This document shows positions 1-8,500 of a stretch of DNA of 64,000 nucleotides, one piece after another. The translations under genes and the position numbers were made by a program. Under the pieces are notes generated by a model that saw only the letters and a program-made list of their open reading frames with translations, made no database searches and was not told the DNA's origin. Origin of the DNA: Pedobacter sp. SYSU D00535 (GTDB lineage Bacteria > Bacteroidota > Bacteroidia > Sphingobacteriales > Sphingobacteriaceae); NCBI RefSeq assembly GCF_017355855.1, contig NZ_JAFEWD010000001.1:1-64000 (forward strand). The letters are read 5' to 3'. Each line of letters starts with the position of its first letter. Positions within the stretch are counted from its first letter, which is position 1.

Positions 1-96
1 AAACAGGCTCTACATTACCTGGGTGAGATTACGGGCACAGTCACAACAGACGACCTGCTCGATAATATCTTTTCCAAGTTCTGTATCGGCAAATAG
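1..96 (+). CDS. mnmE: MnmE (TrmE) tRNA modification GTPase, C-terminal 31 codons only
   Basis: Only the 3' end of this gene is in the window; it reads in frame 1 to a TAG stop at 94-96. The peptide contains [16 protein letters not shown] and ends in FCIGK, the conserved C-terminal tail of MnmE. That tail carries the essential cysteine near the C-terminus. MnmE works with MnmG to install the 5-carboxymethylaminomethyl group on uridine 34 of certain tRNAs. An intrinsic terminator follows 40 bp later. The 3' end of this gene is a known insertion target for genomic islands (for example SGI1 in enterobacteria), and an integrase operon lies just downstream here. The identification rests on the tail motif alone but is distinctive. 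Confidence 0.9.
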   Translation, partial: KQALHYLGEITGTVTTDDLLDNIFSKFCIGK

Positions 97-136
97 ATAG
101 TATAAACAAGTACCAGTAGAAACGAAAAAATGCAAG

Positions 137-171
137 AAAGCCGCTTAACACTGTGTTAAGCGGCTTTTTTT
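137..171 (+). terminator. Rho-independent terminator of mnmE
   Basis: A perfect 15-bp inverted repeat (AAAGCCGCTTAACAC at 137-151 and its complement at 153-167) runs into a T-tract ending at 171. It lies 40 bp after the mnmE stop and separates mnmE from the integrase operon. Confidence 0.9.
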
Positions 172-212
172 ATGTTGTTTATTCGTAAATATTTAGTGTT
201 GTTTGGATTGAT

Positions 213-251
213 TTTGTACCCTATTTGTACCTCATTCTAGTTTTGAATGAG
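213..251. other. Candidate attL core: TTTGTACC direct repeat and 7-7-7 inverted repeat
   Basis: TTTGTACC occurs twice 11 bp apart (213-220 and 224-231). It is followed by CTCATTC (231-237), a 7-bp spacer, and GAATGAG (245-251). Two short inverted arms around a 6-8 bp spacer is the usual form of a tyrosine-recombinase crossover site. The site lies between the mnmE terminator and the integrase operon, where attL is expected. No second copy was noticed near the right edge, so the assignment is inference. Confidence 0.45.
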
Positions 252-279
252 AGCAAATTCAATGGGAGAAATTAGTTCC

Positions 280-341
280 CTTAGCGACACTTAACGACCA
301 CTAACGACGACTAACAACCTCTAAAAGGGCACTTAACAACA
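280..341. repeat. Tandem CTTAACGACCA-type repeats upstream of the HTH-integrase operon
   Basis: Six degenerate units follow each other: CTTAGCGACA, CTTAACGACCA, CTAACGACGA, CTAACAACCT, CTAAAAGGGCA and CTTAACAACA. They repeat every 10-11 bp, one DNA turn, so equivalent bases face the same side of the helix. They sit 50-115 bp before the first gene of the integrase operon. Plausible roles are arm-type integrase sites or binding sites for the HTH protein encoded next. Confidence 0.6.
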
Positions 342-393
342 GCTGATTACTGCAATGTAGTTTTTATAAGTTAAACGATAAATAAGTGCAAAA

Positions 394-984
394 ATGAGCT
401 CAAACATTCAAGTAAAAAGGATTTGTCAGCACTGTGGAGTGGAATTCCTTGCTAAAACTACTGTTACGCAGTATTGCTCTGACCGCTGTGGAAAGAGGGC
501 GTATAAACAAAGGATAAGGGATTCAAAAATTCAGAAGAGTGATCAGGAAACAGAAGAAAAAAAGCTCGTCCCCCTTTTAGAATTGAAAGACAAAGATGTC
601 CTTACGGTTAAGCAAGTTGCAACATTATTGAAATGCTCAAGACGAGCAGTGTCAAAGATGATTGACTCTGGAAGATTGGCAGCAATGAAGTTCAGCGAAA
701 GAAATACTAGGGTTAGACGCTCTGATGTAGAGGATCTCTTTCAATGTCAAATGCCAGAGGTTGTTTTCAGGGTTGATCCCCCTCAAATCAAATTTAAAGT
801 TGAAGATTGCTACACGATTGCGGAAGCTGAAAACCTATTGGGTATGTCTTCGGCTGCAGTATATCATTATATCAAAAGAAACAAGATCCCAAAGTTTCAA
901 GAAGGTCGGTATGTGTACGTGCCGAAAAAGATGATCGATTCATTAGCAATTAAAAAATCTCCTCTTTCAACCTCAAAGTCATGA
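394..984 (+). CDS. Zinc-ribbon plus double helix-turn-helix protein, excisionase-like
   Basis: The 196-residue protein opens with a small zinc-ribbon-like Cys cluster (CQHC near residue 11, then CSDRC near 29-33). Two MerR/excisionase-type helix-turn-helix segments follow, at about 70-115 ([20 protein letters not shown]) and 138-185 ([20 protein letters not shown]). The stop overlaps the integrase start by 4 bp (ATGA), so the two genes are translationally coupled. In Bacteroidota elements such HTH genes next to integrases act in excision or in control of the integrase. Binding to the repeats at 280-341 is a reasonable guess. The DNA-binding fold is well supported; the excisionase role is inferred from position. 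Confidence 0.75.
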   Translation: MSSNIQVKRICQHCGVEFLAKTTVTQYCSDRCGKRAYKQRIRDSKIQKSDQETEEKKLVPLLELKDKDVLTVKQVATLLKCSRRAVSKMIDSGRLAAMKFSERNTRVRRSDVEDLFQCQMPEVVFRVDPPQIKFKVEDCYTIAEAENLLGMSSAAVYHYIKRNKIPKFQEGRYVYVPKKMIDSLAIKKSPLSTSKS

Positions 985-2096
985 AGGTAACTTTAAGAAA
1001 ACGCGCGATTTCTAACGGACGTAAAGCCTTATATTTAGATTATTATCCTGCCTTTGTTCATCCTCATACTGGAAAGTTATCCAGGAGGGAACATTTAAAA
1101 ATATACATTTATGATAAACCCAAGGATGCTCTTGAAAAGAAGCATAATAAAGAAACCTTAGCTTTAGCTGAAAATTTACGAGCAAAAAGACAGCTGGAAA
1201 TTCAGAATAAGCAATTTGATTTTATTTCAGACAGCAAGAGAAATGAAAGTTTCCTGGAATATTTTAGAATGAAAGCTGAAAAGAGACGAGGCCCGAATTA
1301 CTATAACTGGGATATGTCGGTTCGGTATCTTGAAGCTTTTGCAGGAAGTGGCGTTCGCTTCTTGGATTTGAATGAAGTATTTTGTGAAGAATACAAAGAT
1401 TATATCTTGTCATCGCCTGCGATAGGCAACAGAAACAAGAAAATATCCTTCAATACCGCTGCAAGCTACTACGCAAAATTTCGGAACGTAATTAAGTCAG
1501 CATTTAAAGCCAGGCTATTAGTCACAAATCTTTACGAGTTAGTTTCTGGTATCGCAGAGAAGGATACACATAGGGAGTTTCTTACAATTTCAGAATTTCA
1601 GAAACTAGCTTCAACAGAATGTCAAGATCAGTCAGTGAAAGCGGCAGCACTATTTTCAGGATTGACTGGTTTGAGATTTTCTGATATTTATGCATTAAGA
1701 TGGTCACAAGTGCGGGGCTCGCAAGGAGATTACCATTTGCAGTTTAGTCAGATAAAAACTTCTGGAGCTCAAAATCTTCCTATATCAGACCAGGCATACA
1801 GTTTATTAGGGGAACGCCTTGGCCCCGATCAAAAGGTATTTCAAAAGTTAAGCTATCATAAGATGAGAACTGTTTTGCAAAGATGGCTGGACGCAGCTCA
1901 AATCTCAAAGAAGATTACCTTTCATTGCTTACGTCATACATACGCAACCTTACAACTAGCATCTGGAACAGATATTTATACTGTTTCCAAGATGTTGGGA
2001 CATAAGAATGTGAAGACTACGCAGATATATACTAAGGTAATTGATGATAAGAAGAAGGAAGCTGCAAATAGGATTAAACTGGATTTGACGAATTGA
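981..2096 (+). CDS. int: Tyrosine recombinase (site-specific integrase)
   Basis: The 371-residue protein has the three-part layout of Bacteroidota integrases: an N-terminal arm-DNA-binding domain (about 1-85), a SAM-like core-binding domain (about 88-190) and a C-terminal catalytic domain (about 198-360). The catalytic set is complete: R232 in TGLRFSD, K259, H315 and R318 in HCLRHT, H341 in MLGH, and nucleophile Y350 in TQIYTKV. Length is normal and the frame is intact. It would catalyse integration and excision of the surrounding element at a site adjoining mnmE. It overlaps the upstream HTH gene by 4 bp and is the last gene of that short operon. Downstream there is only non-coding sequence before the minus-strand PUL genes. 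Confidence 0.95.
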   Translation: MKVTLRKRAISNGRKALYLDYYPAFVHPHTGKLSRREHLKIYIYDKPKDALEKKHNKETLALAENLRAKRQLEIQNKQFDFISDSKRNESFLEYFRMKAEKRRGPNYYNWDMSVRYLEAFAGSGVRFLDLNEVFCEEYKDYILSSPAIGNRNKKISFNTAASYYAKFRNVIKSAFKARLLVTNLYELVSGIAEKDTHREFLTISEFQKLASTECQDQSVKAAALFSGLTGLRFSDIYALRWSQVRGSQGDYHLQFSQIKTSGAQNLPISDQAYSLLGERLGPDQKVFQKLSYHKMRTVLQRWLDAAQISKKITFHCLRHTYATLQLASGTDIYTVSKMLGHKNVKTTQIYTKVIDDKKKEAANRIKLDLTN

Positions 2097-2187
2097 AAGA
2101 TGCTGTTGTTGCAGCATTATCTCGAACATCATGCTCTAATTTTTAGCTAAATAGCTTAAAACTGCCAGCTCAAATTTGTTTTAACTG

Positions 2188-2260
2188 TAAGCTCCTCCAT
2201 TCACTAGTATCGCTCTGGCTTTTTAAGAAAGCGTCAGCAATCAGTATTTTGAGGAGCTTA
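2188..2260. repeat. 10-bp inverted repeat between integrase and PUL
   Basis: TAAGCTCCTC (2188-2197) is exactly complementary to GAGGAGCTTA (2251-2260), with 53 bp between. No T-tract follows, so it is not a normal terminator. It lies between the integrase stop and the 3' end of the GH43 gene and could be a long-range stem or the scar of a junction. I see no gene between 2097 and 2354. Confidence 0.4.
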
Positions 2261-2354
2261 TTTACATGCTTTAAAAGCTTATTGCAAACCGGTATTCAAT
2301 ACATATTTCTAAACAACAGTGAAGAGAGTAAGGAAGGCAACGTTGTTAACCCTT

Positions 2355-3473
2355 TTATTTCAATTTTTTTGCGCCTTTTTTCAATACAAAATCAGGTTGT
2401 TTGGAAGCTACCTTTATTAAGCCCTGCTTATCAAATTCTACTTTTACAATCCCCGGTTTTTCTCTCCAGGGCGCCTGGTTATCATTTCCAAAGAAACAGC
2501 TATACCAGTTTCCCGACTTATCTTTGAAATAGTTAGTACCGCCGCCGCAAGGAACTGCCTCATGCCTGTTCTGATAAGGACCATAGATATTATCGGATAC
2601 CGCCGCCATACTGCTATATCTTCCCTGGTAGGAATCCGCTGCGGTTAAGTAATATTTCCCGTCCTTTTTAAATAGGAAAGCGCCTTCATGTCCTATATCC
2701 TGACAATCGCGACGAAGTGAACAATTAGATGCATGGTTTTTAGGGTTCAGGTCTGGATTAATCAGCACGGGCTTTTTCGGCTCTTCTGCCAAGCCACTCA
2801 TATCATCCTTCATGCGTGCAATCCAACCGCCGCCCCAAACAAGGTAAACTACACCGTCTGTATCTTCAAACAAAGTAGCGTCTATATCACCTAGTAATCT
2901 GGCATCATTTGCAAGTGCGTTAACATAAGGGCCTTCAGGCTTGCCAGACACGCTTTTGAGTATTCCCCTATCGCCGGGGGGCATGCTTAAAGTGATATAG
3001 TAGTTTCCTTTAATGTATCTTAATTCCGGTGCCCACAACGCTCTTACTCTTTTTTTGTGGAAACGCCATTCCTTCTGCCAAGTCGCATCTTTATCAAACG
3101 ACCAAACTAAGCCCATATAGTCCCACCTTTTTAGATCCTTCGATTTCCATAACTCAACGCCATCGTTGTGATCCCATATGTCATCCCCGGTAGAGCCTGT
3201 GAGGTAATAATTTCCGTCTCCCCCTAAAATAACAACCGCATCCCTGATCTGTGCTTCAATTATCGGCTTTATATTTGGAACAAGACCGGCTTTCACAGCA
3301 GAGCCAGTTACTTTTTCATTGACTTTTAGAAAATTCTTTCCTGGAGGATTTTCTTTCAGCCCGGGTCCACTAATGCCTAGATTCGTAGTTCGGGCGGATG
3401 TTACCTGTGTTTGTGCTTGCGCCTTCAGCCAAAGGCCTAAAATTGCAGTTAAAATGATTCCTGTTTTTTTCAT
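2355..3473 (-). CDS. Glycoside hydrolase family 43-like enzyme, secreted
   Basis: The 372-residue protein starts with a signal peptide (about 1-20, ending AQA). The GH43 five-bladed propeller follows, with the expected acidic triad: D78 (IRDAV, catalytic base), D198 (DIDAT, pKa modulator) and E263 (GHEGAF, catalytic acid). The WAPE motif at 147-150 is typical of the family. GH43 enzymes are mostly alpha-L-arabinofuranosidases, xylosidases or galactosidases; the subfamily cannot be set by eye. It is encoded on the minus strand 86 bp beyond the GH105 stop and probably in the same transcript. In this PUL it most likely removes an arabinose or galactose side-chain sugar from pectin fragments. Confidence 0.85.
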   Translation of the reverse strand: MKKTGIILTAILGLWLKAQAQTQVTSARTTNLGISGPGLKENPPGKNFLKVNEKVTGSAVKAGLVPNIKPIIEAQIRDAVVILGGDGNYYLTGSTGDDIWDHNDGVELWKSKDLKRWDYMGLVWSFDKDATWQKEWRFHKKRVRALWAPELRYIKGNYYITLSMPPGDRGILKSVSGKPEGPYVNALANDARLLGDIDATLFEDTDGVVYLVWGGGWIARMKDDMSGLAEEPKKPVLINPDLNPKNHASNCSLRRDCQDIGHEGAFLFKKDGKYYLTAADSYQGRYSSMAAVSDNIYGPYQNRHEAVPCGGGTNYFKDKSGNWYSCFFGNDNQAPWREKPGIVKVEFDKQGLIKVASKQPDFVLKKGAKKLK

Positions 3474-3559
3474 ATATTATCTAAGTGTGAATTGAAAAGA
3501 CGTGAGAGTAAGGTTAATCCTGTTAAAGCTTGAAGTTGTGTAGTTTGTAGCCACTTTTG

Positions 3560-4714
3560 TCATCTGTTGAGGTACAAACATCCCATGATAAATGGACCTG
3601 TTGCCTTTGCGTCATTGTCTTTAACTCGTTCATTAACATAGTAATTTACACTGCCATCGCGATAGGGGCTGCCTCCAAGGCCCGCTACAGCGCAGCATTT
3701 GGTTAAGGTTAATGTACCGTCTGCATTTTTCCTGATTAAGTTTTTCATGATGCCACTATAAGCTCTTTCAGAAATTTCCAGGTACTTTTTATCCAGATAA
3801 CCCATTTTTACCGCTTTTGCATAGCTGTACATAAACATTGCTGATACAGAAGCTTCGTGATAATTTCCCTTATAATTAGGCTTGTCCAATACTTGAAACC
3901 ATAATCCATTTGCATCCTGATATTTGGGAAGCGTATCTGCTAGCTCTTTTATGATTTGTATCAGATCTCTACGCTGTGGATGATTTTTGGGAACAAAATC
4001 AAGAACATCAGTTAATGCCATGAACCACCAGCCAATACTTCGTCCCCAAAAGTTTGGAGAATGCCCCGTTGTTTTATCCGCCCACATTTGTTTTCGACTT
4101 TCGTCATAAGCATGATAATACAAGCCCGTTTTAAAATCGTAGGTTCTCTTAGCTGTTACCAAAAATTGATTTACTACATCATCAATTAAGTCTGGCTGAT
4201 CGAACGTAACAGCATATTCTGCTAGAAATGGATCTGCCATATAAATACCGTCCAGCCATATTTGATGAGGATAAGCAAGTTTATGCCAAAACACCCCTTC
4301 AAGCGTCCTGGGATGTCTTTTCAATTGGCTCACTAGCAAATCCATTGCTAGCTTATACTTTTTTTTGCCTGTCTCCTTATATAACTCGAATAAGATTTTG
4401 CCTGGATTAATATAGTCTAGATTGTAGGTTTCGATTTTATACTGATGAATTTGTCCTTGGTCGTTTATCAGGGAGTCAGCCCATTGCTCAACGTACTTAA
4501 AGTATTTCGGATCTTTAGTAGCCTTCCACACTTTCAAAATTGCCAAACATCCAAGGCCTTGAGCATAACCAAAGTATAATCTTTTTCCATGGTCCAACTG
4601 CCAGGCTTGCGGAAAACGCTTTATTTCTGAATCAGCAAATAGAGTCCCCGTTTTCTGGGAAAAAACTTCCTTCAAGCTGAAAAGACAAATGAATATTAGA
4701 AAAACTTTTTTCAT
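3560..4714 (-). CDS. GH105 (GH88/GH105) unsaturated galacturonyl/rhamnogalacturonyl hydrolase
   Basis: A longer frame begins at 4732, but the start at 4714 gives a clean signal peptide (MKKVFLIFICLFSL, cleavage near 20) and 384 residues, a usual GH105 length. The (alpha/alpha)6-barrel signatures are YPHQIWLDGIYMADPF, with D155 the likely catalytic aspartate, and FWGRSIGWWFMALTDVL. GH105 hydrates the double bond of the 4,5-unsaturated uronic acid left on oligosaccharides by polysaccharide lyases. This fits the two PL1 lyases encoded nearby. It is divergent from the large PL1 gene, sharing an 846-bp intergenic region that holds a palindromic operator. The catalytic assignment is by family resemblance. 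Confidence 0.88.
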   Translation of the reverse strand: MKKVFLIFICLFSLKEVFSQKTGTLFADSEIKRFPQAWQLDHGKRLYFGYAQGLGCLAILKVWKATKDPKYFKYVEQWADSLINDQGQIHQYKIETYNLDYINPGKILFELYKETGKKKYKLAMDLLVSQLKRHPRTLEGVFWHKLAYPHQIWLDGIYMADPFLAEYAVTFDQPDLIDDVVNQFLVTAKRTYDFKTGLYYHAYDESRKQMWADKTTGHSPNFWGRSIGWWFMALTDVLDFVPKNHPQRRDLIQIIKELADTLPKYQDANGLWFQVLDKPNYKGNYHEASVSAMFMYSYAKAVKMGYLDKKYLEISERAYSGIMKNLIRKNADGTLTLTKCCAVAGLGGSPYRDGSVNYYVNERVKDNDAKATGPFIMGCLYLNR

Positions 4715-4790
4715 TAAAACGACATCAATCACTGTTGCAGATTTTTTTCAAACCTACGCTGTTACGCTTTTTTAATGTTTAGAAAATTGG

Positions 4791-4803
4791 TGAAACCGTT
4801 TCA
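4791..4803. promoter_or_regulatory. Palindromic operator TGAAACCGTTTCA (LacI-family type)
   Basis: TGAAAC-C-GTTTCA is a perfect inverted repeat around one central base, 77 bp upstream of the GH105 start. It has the form of LacI/GalR-family operators. No lacI-type gene is present in the window, so a regulator encoded elsewhere would be needed. The remainder of the 4715-5560 gap shows no gene I can support. Confidence 0.45.
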
Positions 4804-5560
4804 AAATTTGACAAGGGTGCGGTAACGTATTTAATATTCAAGTTGCAGAAACTGTCTGGCGCTGCGTATTAATTAACCCTTATAGGCATTGGGTTCTACA
4901 GGGGAGATAAGTTATCACTTACGGCATCCAAGTATTGGTTTGATTATCATCGCTGATTGCAAAAAGCAATTCTTTGGAGCACAGTTTAATATTAAGACTA
5001 ATAATGTTAGAGGCGGCTGGAGAATTGCAGTAGAGAGATAGTTTGCAATCAGTAGTGTCTAACCTAGTTTCATTGACGTTTTGCGTTCCGCACATTTCGT
5101 TTACAAAGCGCGATAAGAAGAATTCCACTTCTTCTACCTGTCTTGCCGTTTCAAAAATTTCTACAGGTATTTTCTTACAATATAATCGGTAAACAGTTAT
5201 TAAAATCGCTTTCGCGTCAGTATTTGAAAGATTTTCACCAGAATTTAAAAGTCCGCCGATCAGCAAATCTCCAACTTTACACTCAATCTAATCAACATCC
5301 CTTGTTGAAAATATAATAATTGGTTAAGTGAGCCAGCCCCATGCTGGTTCATATTTTTGGCTTGGGACAGAACTAACAGTAAAACTTACGAAAGGAGTGT
5401 ATGGGCAAATTTTAGAACATATAGCACGCGATGCTGACTGCATGCGACTGCTTTTAGAGTGAAACTCTGCTTTAATAAACGAGCTAGATGACCGAACGCG
5501 AATCGGTAGTATAGTTGGCAAAAGTAGATTAACAAGCAAAACCAAAAACTTAAATATAAA
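4804..5560. other. Long divergent intergenic region of the PUL
   Basis: This is the rest of the space between the GH105 gene (minus) and the large PL1 gene (plus). A minus-strand open frame at 4919-5266 lacks an ATG and a recognisable product. Promoters for both transcripts should lie here, but no clear TTTG/TAnnTTTG pair could be fixed. Confidence 0.5.
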
Positions 5561-8500
5561 ATGAAAAAACACCTACTATTTTTAATTATCATGTGCTTTT
5601 CAGGACTTCTCCTAAATGCACAGCAACTTGCTTTTCCCGGAGCTGAAGGCTTCGGTCGTTTTGCGACCGGAGGGCGAAATGGCTCGGTTTATCACGTAAC
5701 AAATCTTAATGATTCAGGCCCCGGATCTTTGCGTGATGCTGTAAGTAAGTCTAATAGAATTGTCGTTTTTGACGTTTCCGGAGTTATTAAGATAGCAAGT
5801 CGTATTTCCGTTGCTTCTAACCTCACAATAGCAGGACAAACAGCTCCTGGAGAAGGGATTACGGTCTATGGTAACGGAATGTCCTTTTCTGGAGCTTCTA
5901 ATACAATCTGCCGGTATATACGTATACGAATGGGGGTAAACGGCGAATCAGGGAAAGACGCAGTTTCGATTGCAGGAGGGACGGATATGATCTTCGATCA
6001 TGTGTCCGTATCTTGGGGAAGGGACGAAAATTTTTCAATAAGTGGTGACGGTAGTCCTTTGGGAAGAATTACCATACAAAATTCTATTATTTCGCAGGGC
6101 TTACAAACTCATTCGGCTGGTGGATTGATTCAGACAAATGGAGGAGTAACGCTGTTTCGAAATCTCTACATCGACAATAAAACACGTAATCCTAAAGTAA
6201 AAGGGCTTAACCAGTTTGTTAATAATATAGTATATAACTGGGGTAACGGCGGCGGATATATACTTGGTGATTCTCAGGGCTCTTCCTGGGCAACAATCGT
6301 AAACAATTATTTTATTGAAGGTCCAGGCTACAATTACGATGGGGGAAAGGTAACTCCTACAGCACCTTACACTCGTGCCAATGAATATTTTCAGCTTTAT
6401 GCAGCGGGCAACTTCCTTGATAATAATAATAACGGCACACTTGACGGAACTGAAAGTGTAAAGGCAGATTATGGACCTGCCACATGGATAACTGATGCTT
6501 CTTCGGGATGGACTTCTATTCCAGAGCTTCATCCTGTTATCCTGTCGCAAACCTCGGCAGAGGATGCTTATAATTACATTGTTCAACATGCTGGAGCATC
6601 TCTGCCTGTCCGAGATCCTGTTGATTCTATCTTGATGCGTGAATTAACGTCTCTAGGAACACAAGGGAAAATGATCAACAATGAGACCTCGCTTGGGCTA
6701 CCCAAAAACGTAGGGAATATCTTTAATGCCCCAAAAGCTTCGGACGCTGATAATGACGGTATGCCAGATAGTTGGGAAAATGCCAATGGTACAAACGCAA
6801 ATGCGGACGATGCAATGATTATTGGACCTGATGGATATGCCAATATTGAGCGCTATATAAATAGTATTAATTCTTCAATAACTTTCCTAAAATATCCGGT
6901 TAACCTCAGTATCTCGCTTTCTAACCCAACTACCGCAGTATTAAAGTGGACAAATGTAGAAACTAATGCTAAGCAAATTATCCTGGAAAAGTCTACTGAC
7001 AGAGTTAATTATACTGCTGTGTCTACGTTTGCTGCCGATGCAACCACTGCTACATTAACAGTTACGGCCGACGCTCCGTGTTACTTCAGATTAAAAACCG
7101 CGGATGATACGCGCCAGTCATCATATTCAGAAACGGTGAAGATCTACGATGACGTGACAAAAGCCGGAGGAGGTACACTCAAGGGAACAAAAATCTTTAC
7201 TCCACAAGAGGGAAAATATTACCGTATAATTAATTACGGGAGTGTCGCCTTCAATTCTGGTGCGAATTTTTCGGGCGTCGCAAAATATCTAAACGTTACC
7301 CAGGATAATTTAATTGGGTCTACAGCAACGTTTGTATGGGATAATCCTACCCTGTTATGGGAAATTACCGACGATGGCAGAGGTAAAGGTACTTATATTA
7401 TCAAGAATGTTGGAACAGGGAAGTATTTTGGAAACGTCTCCAACAATAATACCACAGCAGTAGTCAACGAACCCAACGGTGGTTACAGCGTAATTTTTGG
7501 ACTAAATCAATATCCAGCTCAAGCTGGTGTTGCTGATTCGGTCTCCTTTTTCAGAATACATAACGGAAGTAATCAATTGCGTCCACGCTCGTTTGGCGCT
7601 CAATGGTTCTGGTCCGGTGGCAGCACGAATCGGGCAGATATGCTTTATACTTTTGTACCGGTAAGTAAGGAGGCTGTTTCACTTTATCTCGGAGGCTTAA
7701 GAAACCTGATTGCTCAAGCTACTAGTCTGGCAAACGAGGCTCAACCAGGGTCAGATGTTTTACAATATCCTCCAGATGCTATTGCTGTTTTAAATCAGGA
7801 AATTGCAGCAGCACAGGCTTTTGTTGATGCTGTCGACTATTCTTCAACCCTACAGCCGGAGGTGGATAATGCCGTACTGGCCCTGCAAAGTGCAGTCAAC
7901 AATTTCATTGCTGCGCAAATTCGTACATTTGCCAATCATAATCCCCAAAAACTTTATAACATTTTTAGTTACGGTACAAATTCCGGATCTGGTACAACTA
8001 GCGCATCTGCTTCAACCGCAAGACGTTATCTGGTTGCTATTCCTAATTATAACAGTACAAAGGATTCTCTGGTCTACATCATCGGTAAAAGTGATAATGA
8101 TATCAAGGCAGGAGCTGTTGATGTACTTCAAAAACAGAAAAATGCGCAATGGATTATAGCTGAATCGGAAGCTAATCCAGGATTTTTTATTGTAAAAAAC
8201 AAAGCGCGGGGGACATATTTAGCAATTGATAATTATTTGTCAGCTTCCCCGGTCGAAATCTATCCGTATTACCAGAAAGAAGATAACGGAAAACATGCAT
8301 ATTCTTTACAAGTATCGGATTTGAATACGAAGTGTTTTAATGTTGGAAATGTTGATGCGACAGGAAAGGGCGGTCCGCTTGCGTTTAGCACTCCCGCTGA
8401 CAGGACCCGGTTGAGGTGGATATTCGATGAGACTGATGTTGCAGATGATGTTGCTCCTGACGTAATCACAAAGAATATCAGTATAGCTTTAAATGAAAAC

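Noticed and set aside
2249-2527. Plus-strand 92-residue frame
   Set aside because: It lies largely antisense to the 3' end of the GH43 gene and has no protein-like features.
4919-5266. Minus-strand 115-residue frame in the PUL divergent gap
   Set aside because: Only a TTG start is available, no family is visible and the composition is not convincing; possibly a remnant.
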